A stretch of 64,000 nucleotides of DNA from Rhodococcus sp. Leaf247 (GCF_001426185.1 NZ_LMRP01000004.1:1-64000), one strand, 5' to 3'. Positions 34,205 through 44,218 are shown, counted from the first letter of the stretch. The notes: generated by a model not told the origin, from the letters alone. A program made the numbers and translations.

Positions 34205-35131
34205 TCACGGCAGCGTGTGGCCCGCGGCCCTGAAGAGCCGGTACCACTGCTGACGATCGAGTTCGATGTCGGAGCCGGCCGCCGCCTCCGCGACCCGTGA
34301 CGGTGTGGTCGTACCGAGAACGACCTGGATATTCGCCGGGTGCCGGGTCAACCAGGCTGTGGCAATGGCGGTGGGAGTGGTTCCGAACTGGTCGGCGAGG
34401 TCGTCGAGTGCATCGTTGAGGTCCGGATAGTTCTCACGGTCGCCGAGAAAGACCCCGTCCGACGTACCTTTCTGGAACGGTGACCACGCCTGGAGCGTGA
34501 TGCCGTGCACGCGTGCGTGGTCGAGAAGTCCATTGTCCCGATCCACGGACTGGTCGAGCCCGGCGATGTTGGCGGCCACGCCTGCCGCGACGAGCGGTGC
34601 ATGAGTGATGCTGAGCTGCACCTGATTCACGACGAGGGGTTGCTGCACCGCAGTCTTCAGCACGGCGATCTGACCGGGAGTGTGGTTCGAGACGCCGAAG
34701 TGTCGGACCTTTCCCGCGGACTGCAAGGTGTCGAAGGCCCGAGCCACCTCGGCGGGTTCCACCAAGGCGTCCGGTCGATGCAGCAGAAGCATGTCGAGGT
34801 GGTCCGTGCGCAGCGCAGCGAGAGACTCGTCGACAGTGGAGAGAATGTGCTCGGCCGAGAAGTCGTAGTAACCCTCGCGGATGCCGACCTTGCTCTGAAT
34901 GATCACATCGTCGCGGTCGGACGCGAACGACACTGCATCACCGAACCGTCGCTCGCACGCATGACGTTCGCTGCCGTAGATGTCCGCGTGGTCGAACACC
35001 GACACACCGGCGTCACGGGCGGTTCCGACGAGTGTGCGGATCTGCTCGTCGTCGAGCGACTCGATACGCATGAGTCCGAGAACGATGCTCGAGGCGTGCA
35101 GGTCGGTGCCGGGGAGGTCGAAGGTCTTCAT
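34205..35131 (-). CDS. Aldo/keto reductase (YdhF-like)
   Basis: 308 residues from ATG 35131. The tetrad segments are VSVFDHADIYGSERHACERR (Asp, Tyr), IIQSKVGIREGY (Lys) and DMLLLHRPDALVEP (His); the C-terminus carries a nucleotide-binding VVLGTTTPSRVAEAA. This is the YdhF subgroup of monomeric NADPH-dependent carbonyl reductases. It is divergent from the Baeyer-Villiger-type monooxygenase gene with 140 bp between starts. Confidence 0.88.
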   Translation of the reverse strand: MKTFDLPGTDLHASSIVLGLMRIESLDDEQIRTLVGTARDAGVSVFDHADIYGSERHACERRFGDAVSFASDRDDVIIQSKVGIREGYYDFSAEHILSTVDESLAALRTDHLDMLLLHRPDALVEPAEVARAFDTLQSAGKVRHFGVSNHTPGQIAVLKTAVQQPLVVNQVQLSITHAPLVAAGVAANIAGLDQSVDRDNGLLDHARVHGITLQAWSPFQKGTSDGVFLGDRENYPDLNDALDDLADQFGTTPTAIATAWLTRHPANIQVVLGTTTPSRVAEAAAGSDIELDRQQWYRLFRAAGHTLP

Positions 35132-35271
35132 CTGCACATCGGTACCCGCGAGGAACCGTTCGGCGCAACCGGGGATGGAAGAGTCCGTACCAGGACCGGC
35201 GACGCGGTTGTACGGTCGCATGATCAGTCCGAGTGCTTCGCCGCGACGCACAGTGCAGAAGGGAACCGTCG

Positions 35272-36771
35272 GTGCCTGACGTTTCAGCCCGCCCACACCA
35301 CGAGATCGTCATCGTCGGTGCGGGCTTCTCCGGTCTGGGGACCGCGATCGCTCTCGCGAAAGCCGGTTTCGACGACGTGCTCATCGTCGACGACGGTGAC
35401 GGTCCCGGTGGTACCTGGCAGTGGAACACCTATCCGGGTGTGGCTGTCGACATCCCGTCCTTCAGTTACCAATTCTCCTTCGCTCAACGATCGACCTGGT
35501 CCCGCAGCTACGCCCCGGGCAGCGAGTTACGTGCCTACGCCGAGCAGATCGTGGAGGAATACGGCTTGGGTGCCCACCTTCGATTCGGTACCAGGGTGCA
35601 CGGAGCCTCGTTCGACGCTGAGTCTGCCCAGTGGTCGATCTCGACCAGCGGGGGAGATGTCACGGCCCGCTGGTTGATTCACGCAGGCGGGCCGCTGAGC
35701 CAACCGAAACTGCCCGATATCGCGGGCATCGACTCCTTCGGTGGCGCGACGATGCACACCAGCCGCTGGGACCACGAGGTATCGCTGGCGGGCAAGCGGG
35801 TCGGCATCATCGGCACCGGCGCGACGGCTGTGCAGGTCGTTCCGGAAATCGCACCCGAGGTCGAGCACCTGACCGTGTTCCAGCGCACGCCCATCTGGTG
35901 CCTGCCGAAACCGGACTTCCCGCTCGGCCGGGTAGGACGCGCCGGCCTCGGGCGAGTTCCCGGAGTTCGGCAGGTCGCTCGCTTGGCGAGCCAGACATTC
36001 GTCGAGGCGACGTTTCCGGTGTTGGCCCACTTCCATCGATGGGTTCCCGGCACCGCCGCCCTGCAGGTCGCCGCGCGTCGATACATCGCCGCGCAGGTCG
36101 ATGATCCGGCGACGCGGGAGGCGCTCACCCCGAAGTACGCCCTCGGATGCAAACGGCCGAGTTTCCACAATTCGTACCTTTCGACGTTCAATCGCGAGAA
36201 CGTCGCTCTGCAGACGGCGTCCATCGAGGCGATCACGCCGACAGGGATTCGCACGGCCGACGGCGATCTGCACGAGCTCGATGTGCTCATCCTGGCCACC
36301 GGATTCAAGGTGACCGACAAGGACGCGCTGCCGACGTACCCGCTCACGTCCGACGACGGAACAGACCTCGCCGAGCATTGGGACGCTGCGCGGTTCCACA
36401 CCTACCAGGGCGTGACGACAGCAGGCTTCCCCAACTTCTTCACCGTCTTCGGTCCCTACGGCTACAACGGCGCGTCGTTCTTCACCCTGGTCGAGAACAG
36501 TGCCGCCCACATCGTGCGGGTTTTGAGCGAAGCTCGCCGCCTCCGGGCGTCGGTTGCCGAGGTGACACCGGCGGCGCAGGAGAAGTACATGAGCGCCATC
36601 CTGGAGCGGCGGCCGCTGCAGGTGTTCACCGACCCGAGCTGTGCGAGCGCCAACAGCTATTACTTCACCAAGAACGGGGATGTGCCATTCAGAGCGTCGA
36701 CCACGCTCGAGGCGTCGTGGCGGAGCCGACGATTCGACCTGAACGACTACGCCTTCGCCGAACGGTCGTGA
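35272..36771 (+). CDS. Baeyer-Villiger-type flavin monooxygenase
   Basis: 499 residues from GTG 35272, with AAGGGA upstream. Two Rossmann motifs, IVIVGAGFSGLGTAIALA (FAD) and RVGIIGTGATAVQVVPE (NADPH), bracket a Baeyer-Villiger fingerprint FGGATMHTSRWDH. GGTWQWNTYPGVAVDIPSFS and LILATGFKVTDKD are further family segments. The enzyme should insert oxygen next to a carbonyl to make an ester or lactone, using NADPH and O2. It begins a rightward run with TetR, FAH-family, VOC and flavoprotein genes, suggesting ring oxidation followed by hydrolysis. Confidence 0.88.
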   Translation: MPDVSARPHHEIVIVGAGFSGLGTAIALAKAGFDDVLIVDDGDGPGGTWQWNTYPGVAVDIPSFSYQFSFAQRSTWSRSYAPGSELRAYAEQIVEEYGLGAHLRFGTRVHGASFDAESAQWSISTSGGDVTARWLIHAGGPLSQPKLPDIAGIDSFGGATMHTSRWDHEVSLAGKRVGIIGTGATAVQVVPEIAPEVEHLTVFQRTPIWCLPKPDFPLGRVGRAGLGRVPGVRQVARLASQTFVEATFPVLAHFHRWVPGTAALQVAARRYIAAQVDDPATREALTPKYALGCKRPSFHNSYLSTFNRENVALQTASIEAITPTGIRTADGDLHELDVLILATGFKVTDKDALPTYPLTSDDGTDLAEHWDAARFHTYQGVTTAGFPNFFTVFGPYGYNGASFFTLVENSAAHIVRVLSEARRLRASVAEVTPAAQEKYMSAILERRPLQVFTDPSCASANSYYFTKNGDVPFRASTTLEASWRSRRFDLNDYAFAERS

Positions 36772-36830
36772 TCGGACGACCCATGTGACAGCCCCGGGTA
36801 GTCTCGTCGAGTGACCTCCAGGATTGTTCG

Positions 36831-37490
36831 TTGACGACACGAGCGCAGCAGAAGGCCGCCACACGGGAACGATTGCTGACGGCGGCCTCCGAGTTGTTCA
36901 CCGAGCGGGACTACGGCGATGTGACGATCGCGGACATCGCCAAACGGGCCGGTGTCGCCCACGGATTGCTGTTCCATCATTTCTCGAACAAAGAGGGAAT
37001 TTATCGAGCCGTCCTCGATAACGTTGTTGCAGAGATGGATTCCGCGTTCAGCATTCCTGACGACGCGGACGTCCCGAGGGTCGTCCGGGCCGCGCTGCGC
37101 ACTCATCTGAGCTACCTCGAGAATCACCGCGGAGTCGCGCTGCGATTGATCGTCGGGCGGCGACACCCGGACCCGACCGTCGTCGCCGCGTCGGACCGAG
37201 GACGTACGCGGGCATTGACCGCGTTGGCGCACGCCCTGGATCTCGACCCCGGCAACAAGCTCATCCAGTTCGTCGGCACGACCCTGGTCGCCGCATTCGA
37301 CGAGGCGTCGTCGTGGTGGTTGAACGACCCCGATCCGCTGCCTGTCGACGCCCTCGTCACCTCGTTCATCGAGATCGGCATCGGCGCGTTGAGGGGTGTT
37401 CAGGCCATCGACGGCTGTCCGGACCTGCGTGAACAGATCGCCGTACTCTCCGCCGCCGCAACTATGGACGACCACGGCCGATCCGACTGA
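36831..37490 (+). CDS. TetR-family transcriptional regulator
   Basis: 219 residues starting at TTG 36831 with AGGA about eight bases upstream; no ATG or GTG fits. The HTH is DVTIADIAKRAGVAHGLLFH followed by HFSNKEGIY, and the remainder is a typical TetR ligand domain. It lies 59 bp after the monooxygenase gene and 74 bp before the FAH-family gene on the same strand, and probably controls this catabolic cluster. Confidence 0.88.
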   Translation: MTTRAQQKAATRERLLTAASELFTERDYGDVTIADIAKRAGVAHGLLFHHFSNKEGIYRAVLDNVVAEMDSAFSIPDDADVPRVVRAALRTHLSYLENHRGVALRLIVGRRHPDPTVVAASDRGRTRALTALAHALDLDPGNKLIQFVGTTLVAAFDEASSWWLNDPDPLPVDALVTSFIEIGIGALRGVQAIDGCPDLREQIAVLSAAATMDDHGRSD

Positions 37491-37564
37491 ACACGATTCG
37501 TTGACTGTTGTTCAGCGAACACGTTAGTCTGACACTCCCAGCCACGACGGACGGAGTTCAGACG

Positions 37565-38521
37565 ATGGCGACCTACCTCAGCCGCTTCACGACAGACAAG
37601 GCCGAGCTGTGGGGTGTGGTGACGGCCGGCGGGATCATCGCGCTCGAGGGTGACTACGCGACCACCGGTGAACTTCTCGAGAACGGACGCGACGACTGGA
37701 CGGCCGCGGCATCGCGGCGGCCCACCCACGTGGCCGACGACGTGCAGATGCTGTCTCCGATCACCACTCCGTGCCGAGTGTTGTGCCAGGGCGCGAACTT
37801 TCGCCAACATGCCATCGACTCCGGGATGGATCCGGACAACACGGCGTTCAACCTCTTCTTCGACAAGACCGACGCCTCGATCACCGGCCCGCACTCGGCC
37901 GTCACCCGCCCGTCGCACGTCCGGTTGCTCGACCACGAGATCGAGCTTGCGCTGGTGATCGGCAAGGCGATCACCGAGCCGGTCACGATCACCGACGACT
38001 CGCTACGCGAGTACGTCGTCGCGGTGACCATCGCCAACGACTTGTCGGCACGTGACGTGCAGCTCCCGCAAGGGCAGTATCTGAAAGGCAAGAGCTACCG
38101 CGGCTTCTGCCCGCTGGGCCCATTGCTCGCGGTCCTCGACGATGCAGATTACGACCGCCTGGACGACCTCGTACTGCGGTTGCACGTCAACGGTGATCTG
38201 CGTCAGACCGACACCACCGCGAACTTCGTCTACCGTCCCGCCGAATCACTCACCGAGCTCAGCACTTTCAGCAATCTCGACGTGGGCGACGTGCTCCTGA
38301 CGGGGACCCCGCACGGCACCGCGGCAAAGTCGCCACCCGCAATCGTGCGACGGCTCGCGACCGCGTTGTTGCCCGAGCACGTCATGTGGAAACTCTTCGT
38401 CCGCCGCAACCTCGCCGGCCCGTTCCTGAGCCCGGGTGACACCGTCACCAGCACCATCCGATCGTCCGACGGCGCCCTGGATCTCGGTGAGCAACGTACG
38501 CCGATCATCGCACCGAACTGA
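37565..38521 (+). CDS. Fumarylacetoacetate hydrolase-family protein
   Basis: 318 residues from ATG 37565, with GGAG upstream. The C-terminal FAH domain shows RVLCQGANFRQHA, metal ligands in LDHEIELALVIGK and VTIANDLSARDVQ, GKSYRGFCPLGP and the GDVLLTGTPHGTA strand. Members hydrolyse C-C bonds of dioxo-acids, decarboxylate or hydrate meta-cleavage products. Together with the adjacent VOC dioxygenase this implies processing of a ring-cleavage product. A short N-terminal extension precedes the domain. Confidence 0.88.
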   Translation: MATYLSRFTTDKAELWGVVTAGGIIALEGDYATTGELLENGRDDWTAAASRRPTHVADDVQMLSPITTPCRVLCQGANFRQHAIDSGMDPDNTAFNLFFDKTDASITGPHSAVTRPSHVRLLDHEIELALVIGKAITEPVTITDDSLREYVVAVTIANDLSARDVQLPQGQYLKGKSYRGFCPLGPLLAVLDDADYDRLDDLVLRLHVNGDLRQTDTTANFVYRPAESLTELSTFSNLDVGDVLLTGTPHGTAAKSPPAIVRRLATALLPEHVMWKLFVRRNLAGPFLSPGDTVTSTIRSSDGALDLGEQRTPIIAPN

Positions 38522-38537
38522 CACCGAGGAGACTTCC

Positions 38538-39176
38538 ATGCCATCGCCCATTGCGAGCCCCGCTCCGACAACGACAGCGCTCGCCCCGGACCTCATCGCC
38601 CATTTCGTCGTCAAGACAGCGCGTCCGGAGGAGATGATCGACTGGTACGCCGCCGTTCTCGGCGCCCACGTCGTGCACGAGGACGGTCAGATCGCCTTCC
38701 TCACCTGGGACGACGAAAGTCACCGTCTGGCCCTGGTCAAGGTGCCTCGAATGCTCCGATACCTGTTCCCGCTGGCCAGGTTTCGACGCAAGATCTACGG
38801 CGTCGACCACCTCGCCTTCACCTACGCCACGCTCGAGCCGCTGCTGCTGAACTACGAACGACTGGCCGCGCGGGGCATCACCCCGGTGTGGGCTATCAAT
38901 CACGGCCCGACCACGTCGCTCTACTACGAGGATCCCGACGGAACGCGTCTGGAGTTCCAGACGGAGAATTTCTCCGCAGCCGAGGACACCGCTCGGTTCT
39001 TCTCCAGCGACGAGTTCGCGAGCAACCCGATCGGAATCACCATCGACCCGTCCTACCTGCTCGAACGACTCCGTGACGGTGCCCCCGCGGAGTCGCTGCT
39101 ACGACGTGACGCCGGCGTAAGACCGGGGACCACTCCGCGAGTCAACCGACGCGCCATCACGTTTCGTACGCTGTGA
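38538..39176 (+). CDS. VOC-superfamily protein, extradiol dioxygenase-like
   Basis: 212 residues from ATG 38538, with GAGGAG upstream. LIAHFVVKTARPEEMIDWYA, YGVDHLAFTYATLEPLLLNY and YYEDPDGTRLEFQTENF provide the two His and one Glu of the VOC metal site, in the arrangement of single-repeat biphenyl-diol 1,2-dioxygenase-like proteins. It may cleave a catechol produced by the neighbouring hydroxylases; glyoxalase-like roles cannot be excluded. Its stop overlaps the GTG of the next gene by 4 bp. Confidence 0.82.
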   Translation: MPSPIASPAPTTTALAPDLIAHFVVKTARPEEMIDWYAAVLGAHVVHEDGQIAFLTWDDESHRLALVKVPRMLRYLFPLARFRRKIYGVDHLAFTYATLEPLLLNYERLAARGITPVWAINHGPTTSLYYEDPDGTRLEFQTENFSAAEDTARFFSSDEFASNPIGITIDPSYLLERLRDGAPAESLLRRDAGVRPGTTPRVNRRAITFRTL

Positions 39177-41026
39177 GCACCTCCGATCCGGCGCCCGTCC
39201 TCATCGCCGGGGCCGGCTCGACCGGCGCCACGGCGGCGCTGTTGCTCGCAAGTCGAGGCATCGCGTCCATCGTCGTCGACCGCAGGTCGGACGAACTGAC
39301 TCATCCCGCGGCACACGTCATCCACGGCAGGTCCCTCGAGATCTGGCGCGAGGCGGATCCGGCTCTGGCGCGCGACATCGCCGCGCTGGCACCCCCGATC
39401 GAGGATGTGAGTCTCATCCGCTGGTGTTCCGAGCTGAGCGGGCGAGCTCTCGGCGAGATCGACCTGTCATCGCGTCCGGAACAACTCGCTCGTGTGAAGT
39501 CGCACAGTGACTTTCTGATCTCGCACATCGGACAGCACCAGTTGATGCCTGTGCTGTGGACGGCGCTCGACCGGGAACCACTGATCGACTTCCGCAGGAA
39601 CACTCGCGTCGAGCGCGTCGAGCAGCGTGGTGACGCAGTGACCGCGCAGATGAGCACCGGTGCCACCGTGGCTGCGCGGTACCTTGTCGGTGCAGACGGC
39701 GCCAACAGCGATATCCGCGAGTTCGCGAATGTAGAAATGCATGGTCCGGTGCTGGCCCGCATGGGAAGCGCATTCTTTCGTGCGCCCGGGCTCTATCCCG
39801 CCGACGCCCGCCCGCTGCTCAGCTGGATCTATCAGCCGAACTTCGCGGGAGTCATGATCGCTCATGCCGATGACCACTACGTGTTGATGAACACGTACCT
39901 TCACCCCGATCAGGACGTGGCCCGTCGCCGCGAGGACTTCTGGGCCACGACGTTGCCGGCCGTCCTGGGCGACCAAGTGCACGTCGAGGTCGTCTCGACC
40001 GGGACATGGACGATGACATCCCAGACCGCCGAGGTGTTCCGCCGTGGCCGGATTCTTCTGGCAGGTGATGCTGCACACCGTTTTCCGCATACCGGCGGCT
40101 ACGGACTCAACAGTGGGGTGCAGGACGCGCACAACATCGCATGGAAGCTCGATGCCGTTCTCGGTGGGCACGCCACCGACCGACTGCTCGACACCTACGA
40201 GACCGAGCGTCGACCGGTCATCGACCTGTTCGCCCGACACAGCGTCAGCAATCACGTCAAGATGGACGACACGACCCGCTATTTCGGTGTCACCAACACG
40301 ATGCTGCAACGGGCGACGGCAGCGATGTCGCGGCGACCGATGACGATGATTCCCGGTCGTCTCGCAGCGCCTCTGGCGGACAGAGTGACTCGCGCCGGGC
40401 TGGCACGTACGCGCATACTCGCGTCGACGGGACGGCGCGCACAACGTGTTCGCGATCTCGTGGCAGGAAGTATCCCCGGGCAACTCGCGCACTTCGTCTC
40501 GACAGGATTGGAGTACGGGTATCGGTATGGCGGTCCCTTGATCGCGGCCGAACCTGGTGAACGAGAGCCGGCCCTAGGCCCCGAGGATGTCGTCGAGTAC
40601 CGCCCCACAACCAGGCCAGGAGGACGTCTGCCGCACACCGTCGTCGAGACCCCGTCCGGGCCGCGGTCGACACTCGAGCTCGTCGCTACGACACCGAGTG
40701 CTTTCACCATATTCACGTCCGACCCCGCGTCGTGGACGAGAGTTCTGTCGTCGTTGTCGACCGAGCTGTCGCCGTTGACAACTCGCGTCGTCGATATGAC
40801 AGGGGTCCCGTCGCCCGAGGCCACGGTCGACCTGTACGAGGTGGGAACGAGCGGAGCAGTCGTCGTCCGTGCCGACGGCCACGTCGTATGGCGTTCGCGT
40901 GACGATGCCGACGCGGCAGGACGGCAGTTCGTCGATGTCGTCCGACGCACCTGGCTGCCGTATTTCTCACCTACCGACGGATCGGACCGCACGGAGGAGA
41001 CGTCGATCGCTTCTGGACGCCGATAG
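39173..41026 (+). CDS. FAD-dependent aromatic hydroxylase-like monooxygenase (PheA/TfdB type)
   Basis: 617 residues from GTG 39173, overlapping the VOC gene by 4 bp. FAD motifs are VLIAGAGSTGATAALLLASR, the DG motif YLVGADGANSDIREF and the GD motif GRILLAGDAAHRFPHTGGYG. A C-terminal thioredoxin-like extension (~residues 500-600) is typical of phenol and polyketide hydroxylases. It should hydroxylate an aromatic ring using NADPH and O2. Its position after the dioxygenase suggests it makes or modifies the catechol substrate. It ends 9 bp before the convergent mce gene. Confidence 0.85.
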   Translation: MSTSDPAPVLIAGAGSTGATAALLLASRGIASIVVDRRSDELTHPAAHVIHGRSLEIWREADPALARDIAALAPPIEDVSLIRWCSELSGRALGEIDLSSRPEQLARVKSHSDFLISHIGQHQLMPVLWTALDREPLIDFRRNTRVERVEQRGDAVTAQMSTGATVAARYLVGADGANSDIREFANVEMHGPVLARMGSAFFRAPGLYPADARPLLSWIYQPNFAGVMIAHADDHYVLMNTYLHPDQDVARRREDFWATTLPAVLGDQVHVEVVSTGTWTMTSQTAEVFRRGRILLAGDAAHRFPHTGGYGLNSGVQDAHNIAWKLDAVLGGHATDRLLDTYETERRPVIDLFARHSVSNHVKMDDTTRYFGVTNTMLQRATAAMSRRPMTMIPGRLAAPLADRVTRAGLARTRILASTGRRAQRVRDLVAGSIPGQLAHFVSTGLEYGYRYGGPLIAAEPGEREPALGPEDVVEYRPTTRPGGRLPHTVVETPSGPRSTLELVATTPSAFTIFTSDPASWTRVLSSLSTELSPLTTRVVDMTGVPSPEATVDLYEVGTSGAVVVRADGHVVWRSRDDADAAGRQFVDVVRRTWLPYFSPTDGSDRTEETSIASGRR

Positions 41027-41035
41027 CGCGCGCTG

Positions 41036-42361
41036 TCAGTTGATGTCGACGTCGCGGCCTCGTAGTGCTGGTGCACCGACAAGGGTGGTCCAGGCAGGGA
41101 CGTGCGCGGGATCGATGCCGCTGCCCTGACCGTAGACGACGGCGAGGGTGTCGCGTTCGAGAGCGGATCCGGCGTACCCGGGAGTCGGCGAATTCTGGGC
41201 GAGCCTGGCGGGCACCAGTTCCGCGGGTCCGGGGTTGCGCGAGGGGGGTTGGTAGGAGCCGTCGTTGCGCGAGCTACCGGGATACGCCGGGAAGAATTCG
41301 CCCGGTGCGGTGACAGTGTCGTAGCAGGACGGGCCTCGGTCGTCGAACCAGCGCGGTTCGTCCTGGTTCGGGAGGTACGCGCCCATCGGGTTGTCGAACT
41401 TCAGGGTGCCGCGGATCCCGGGGTAGGGATCGTCGACGGAGAGGATTGCGACGGCGTCTTCGCGGGTTCTCGCGAGTGATGTCAGCGTGCATCCGACGGC
41501 GGGGGAGTACTCCGCCAGGATGTCGAGTGTGGCACGAGAACCTGCGGCGAGTCCGATGATCGAGTCGGCATTCTGTTCGACCACGTCTGCGACCGAGGTG
41601 GACGTCGTGGTTGCCGAGGCGAGCAGGGCGGTGATGTCGTTGCGGCGCTCGACGACCGTGTTCCCCACGGAACTGAGATTGTCGAGTGCGTCCACCAGGT
41701 CCGGTGCTGCGGTGGAATAGGTTACCGACAGTTTCGCCACGCCCTGCAGATCAGCCTTGATCGCGGGTAGCTGTGTATCGAGACCGGTGAAGATCTTCTC
41801 GAGGCGGTCGATGGTCAGTCCGATCTGTTCCCCGCGGCCGGACAGCGCCCCCGACAGCGCCCCGAGAGTGGCGCCGAGATCTCGAGGAGGGACGGCATCG
41901 AGTAGCGGGAGAATGCTGTCCAGTAGTTCACTGACCTCGACGGCATTGCCGCTGCGGTCCTGGAGCATGGTGGCCCCGTCGCGGAGCGCTGTGCCGTCGC
42001 GCCGGTCCGGCATTTGCAGGGCGACATAGCGTTCCCCGAACAGGGTCTTCGGGAGAATGCGGGCGGTGACGTTGCCGGGAATCATCCGCGCGGTATCCGG
42101 GTTCAGCGCCAATGTGGACACCACCGTGCCGGAACTCGTGGGCCTCGATGATTCGACGCGTCCGACAAGAACACCCCGCATTTTGACGTCGGCATCGCGG
42201 GTCAGGGAATTACCCACCGAATCGGTGGTCAGCTCGACGTGCAACACCGGCTCGAATGCTCGGGCGTAGATTGCGACGCTGGTCCCGATGAATACGGCCA
42301 CCGCTACAAGGAACGCGGCGCCGGACAGTCGTCGCACCGATGGCCGCGGGGTTTCGATCAT
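41036..42361 (-). CDS. MCE-family (MlaD-domain) protein, orphan
   Basis: 441 residues. A single N-terminal membrane helix (LSGAAFLVAVAVFIGTSVAI) precedes the MCE/MlaD barrel (VLHVELTTDSVGNSLTRDAD, MRGVLVGRVES, RILPKTLFGERYVAL) and the long helical tail that forms tubes in Mce complexes. Normal mce loci hold two YrbE permeases and six Mce proteins; only this one is here, between two flavin monooxygenases. It may supply a lipid-importing Mce complex encoded elsewhere or bind the cluster's hydrophobic substrate. Confidence 0.88.
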   Translation of the reverse strand: MIETPRPSVRRLSGAAFLVAVAVFIGTSVAIYARAFEPVLHVELTTDSVGNSLTRDADVKMRGVLVGRVESSRPTSSGTVVSTLALNPDTARMIPGNVTARILPKTLFGERYVALQMPDRRDGTALRDGATMLQDRSGNAVEVSELLDSILPLLDAVPPRDLGATLGALSGALSGRGEQIGLTIDRLEKIFTGLDTQLPAIKADLQGVAKLSVTYSTAAPDLVDALDNLSSVGNTVVERRNDITALLASATTTSTSVADVVEQNADSIIGLAAGSRATLDILAEYSPAVGCTLTSLARTREDAVAILSVDDPYPGIRGTLKFDNPMGAYLPNQDEPRWFDDRGPSCYDTVTAPGEFFPAYPGSSRNDGSYQPPSRNPGPAELVPARLAQNSPTPGYAGSALERDTLAVVYGQGSGIDPAHVPAWTTLVGAPALRGRDVDIN

Positions 42362-42416
42362 GCTGCTGTCCTGCGTGATTCGACGAGGACGTTCTCGCCG
42401 ACACCGTCGGCAACGA

Positions 42417-44057
42417 TCACTGCCCGGCGCCTGTCACGACACCGCGCACAGGGGCCGAGCCCATCACGGAGGCAACCCGCAGATGGTCCGCGGAGGTCAG
42501 GTCACGGTCACTGCCGTAGATGAAGCGATCCGGGCGTACGAGGATGCCGGCGGCCCCGGACTTTCGGAGTTGCCGTTCGAGAACGCGTTCACTGTCGACG
42601 ATGTGTCCGGTCGGTACACGGTGAGTCGCCAGCGCGGACGAATACTCGACCTTGATCTCGGACACCCCCGCCTCGGCCAACCGGTGCGGTATCGGGGCGG
42701 AGGGGAAGCCGATCCACGTCCAGGAGTCGGCCAGCAGTGTGTCCAGGCGTACCGGCGTCAGGTCCGACCCCACCACCCACGGCTGTTCGATGAAGGTGCC
42801 GCGCATGCTGCCTCGGGCAGGTTGCTCCGCGAAAAAGCCCCGGCGGGTCCCGAGTGTGTATCGGGGTTTGAGTCCCATTCTCGCGAGCCATGATCGAACG
42901 CCGGGTGTCTTCGATGCGGCGACGAAGAGGGAGTCTCGGACTCGTGCGAGTCGATCGTTGCGCAGCATGACCACTCGTCCGATCGTCAACGAGAAGCGAG
43001 TCAGTGCGGTGACATTCGGGCGTCGTTCGGGCTCGTAGGTCTCGAGCAGTGATGATTCTGCGCCGTCGAGCACGGCGGCGATCTTCCAGCACAGGTTGGC
43101 GACGTCTCGTACCCCGGACGAGACGCCTTGACCGGCGAACGGAGGCATGATGTGAGCCGCGTCGCCGGCGAGGAACACCCGGCCCTCGCTCCACTTCTCG
43201 GCCTGTCGGATGTGGAAGGTGTAGGCCCAACTACGAAAGATTTCCACCGTGTCGTAGTCGATGCCACGTTCGGCGAGCAACGCCCGCAAACCCGCTTCGG
43301 ATTGCAGGTAGTCGATCGTCTCTCCTTTGTTGACGCGGAATTCGACGCGGTGGTAGCCCATCGGACACGGGCAGTCGACGCCCGGTCGGTACGGGTCGGA
43401 GATGAACGTGAAGTCGAGTGGTGCATCGGAAGGTAGGTCGTACCATGCGCGCAGCTGGATATCGAACCATTGCTCTTCGATGTGTCTGCCCGGCAGCGGG
43501 ATTCCGAGCATCTTCCGGATCGAGCTCGATCCGCCGTCCGCGGCGACGACGTAGCGAGCCCGTAGCGTCCGATCAGGGCTCCCGTCCGCCGGCCGCAGAG
43601 TCAGCACGACCCGGTCGGCGTCCTGGGTGAGGGCCACCGCATCGAGACCTGCAGTCACGGTCACGCTGGGGAAGCGCTCGATGCCGTCACGGAGGACTCG
43701 CTCCAGCTCCGGCTGGTGGTAGAAAGCCATCCCGGGAACACCCTGGCCGTAGCTCTCTGCCGAGTGGGTGGTCAGGAACGTTCGGTCGCCGTGTTTGAGG
43801 TGAACTCTCACGTCGGTAGACATCGTGTCGAGCATGCGGTCGAACAATCCGAGGCTCTGCCAGACCCGATGCGCGTCCTCGTCCGAGGCTATGGCGCGTT
43901 GACGTGGATAGATGTCCACATCCCGCTCGATCACCGCAGTACGAATGCCCCTCTGTCCGAGCAGGTTTGCTGCGGTGGCTCCCGTCGGACCGAGTCCGAC
44001 GACGATGACGTCCACGTCGACGTCCGATGAGGGATGATTCGTACTGGCGATGCTCAT
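42417..44057 (-). CDS. FAD-dependent monooxygenase, 3-(3-hydroxyphenyl)propionate hydroxylase (MhpA)-like
   Basis: 546 residues. VIVVGLGPTGATAANLLGQR, the DG motif YVVAADGGSSSIRKMLG and the GD motif GRVFLAGDAAHIMPPFAGQG match the MhpA/PheA hydroxylase family. MhpA hydroxylates hydroxyphenylpropionates to the catechol; the substrate here is unproven. It lies 55 bp downstream of nothing on its strand except the mce gene's 5' end, so the two may form one leftward transcript. The upstream palindrome at 44142-44155 links it to the adjacent TetR gene. Confidence 0.86.
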   Translation of the reverse strand: MSIASTNHPSSDVDVDVIVVGLGPTGATAANLLGQRGIRTAVIERDVDIYPRQRAIASDEDAHRVWQSLGLFDRMLDTMSTDVRVHLKHGDRTFLTTHSAESYGQGVPGMAFYHQPELERVLRDGIERFPSVTVTAGLDAVALTQDADRVVLTLRPADGSPDRTLRARYVVAADGGSSSIRKMLGIPLPGRHIEEQWFDIQLRAWYDLPSDAPLDFTFISDPYRPGVDCPCPMGYHRVEFRVNKGETIDYLQSEAGLRALLAERGIDYDTVEIFRSWAYTFHIRQAEKWSEGRVFLAGDAAHIMPPFAGQGVSSGVRDVANLCWKIAAVLDGAESSLLETYEPERRPNVTALTRFSLTIGRVVMLRNDRLARVRDSLFVAASKTPGVRSWLARMGLKPRYTLGTRRGFFAEQPARGSMRGTFIEQPWVVGSDLTPVRLDTLLADSWTWIGFPSAPIPHRLAEAGVSEIKVEYSSALATHRVPTGHIVDSERVLERQLRKSGAAGILVRPDRFIYGSDRDLTSADHLRVASVMGSAPVRGVVTGAGQ

Positions 44058-44141
44058 GGCTCTCTTTCCGAGGTGTGTTCGGCGGTGTCGGTGAACGAAT
44101 CGTCACGTTCGAGCCCTGTGGGGGTCAAGAACCCTCACTTA

Positions 44142-44155
44142 TGACGATTTCGTCA
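44142..44155. promoter_or_regulatory. TetR-type palindrome upstream of the MhpA-like gene
   Basis: TGACGATTTCGTCA is a perfect palindrome 85 bp before the monooxygenase start. A related site (11 of 14 positions) lies upstream of the adjacent TetR gene. Confidence 0.7.
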
Positions 44156-44218
44156 GTTTGCATGTGACCGGACTGCCGATGCAGTACTGCAGGTCAACGG
44201 ACAGTTCTGGCGGCGGAG

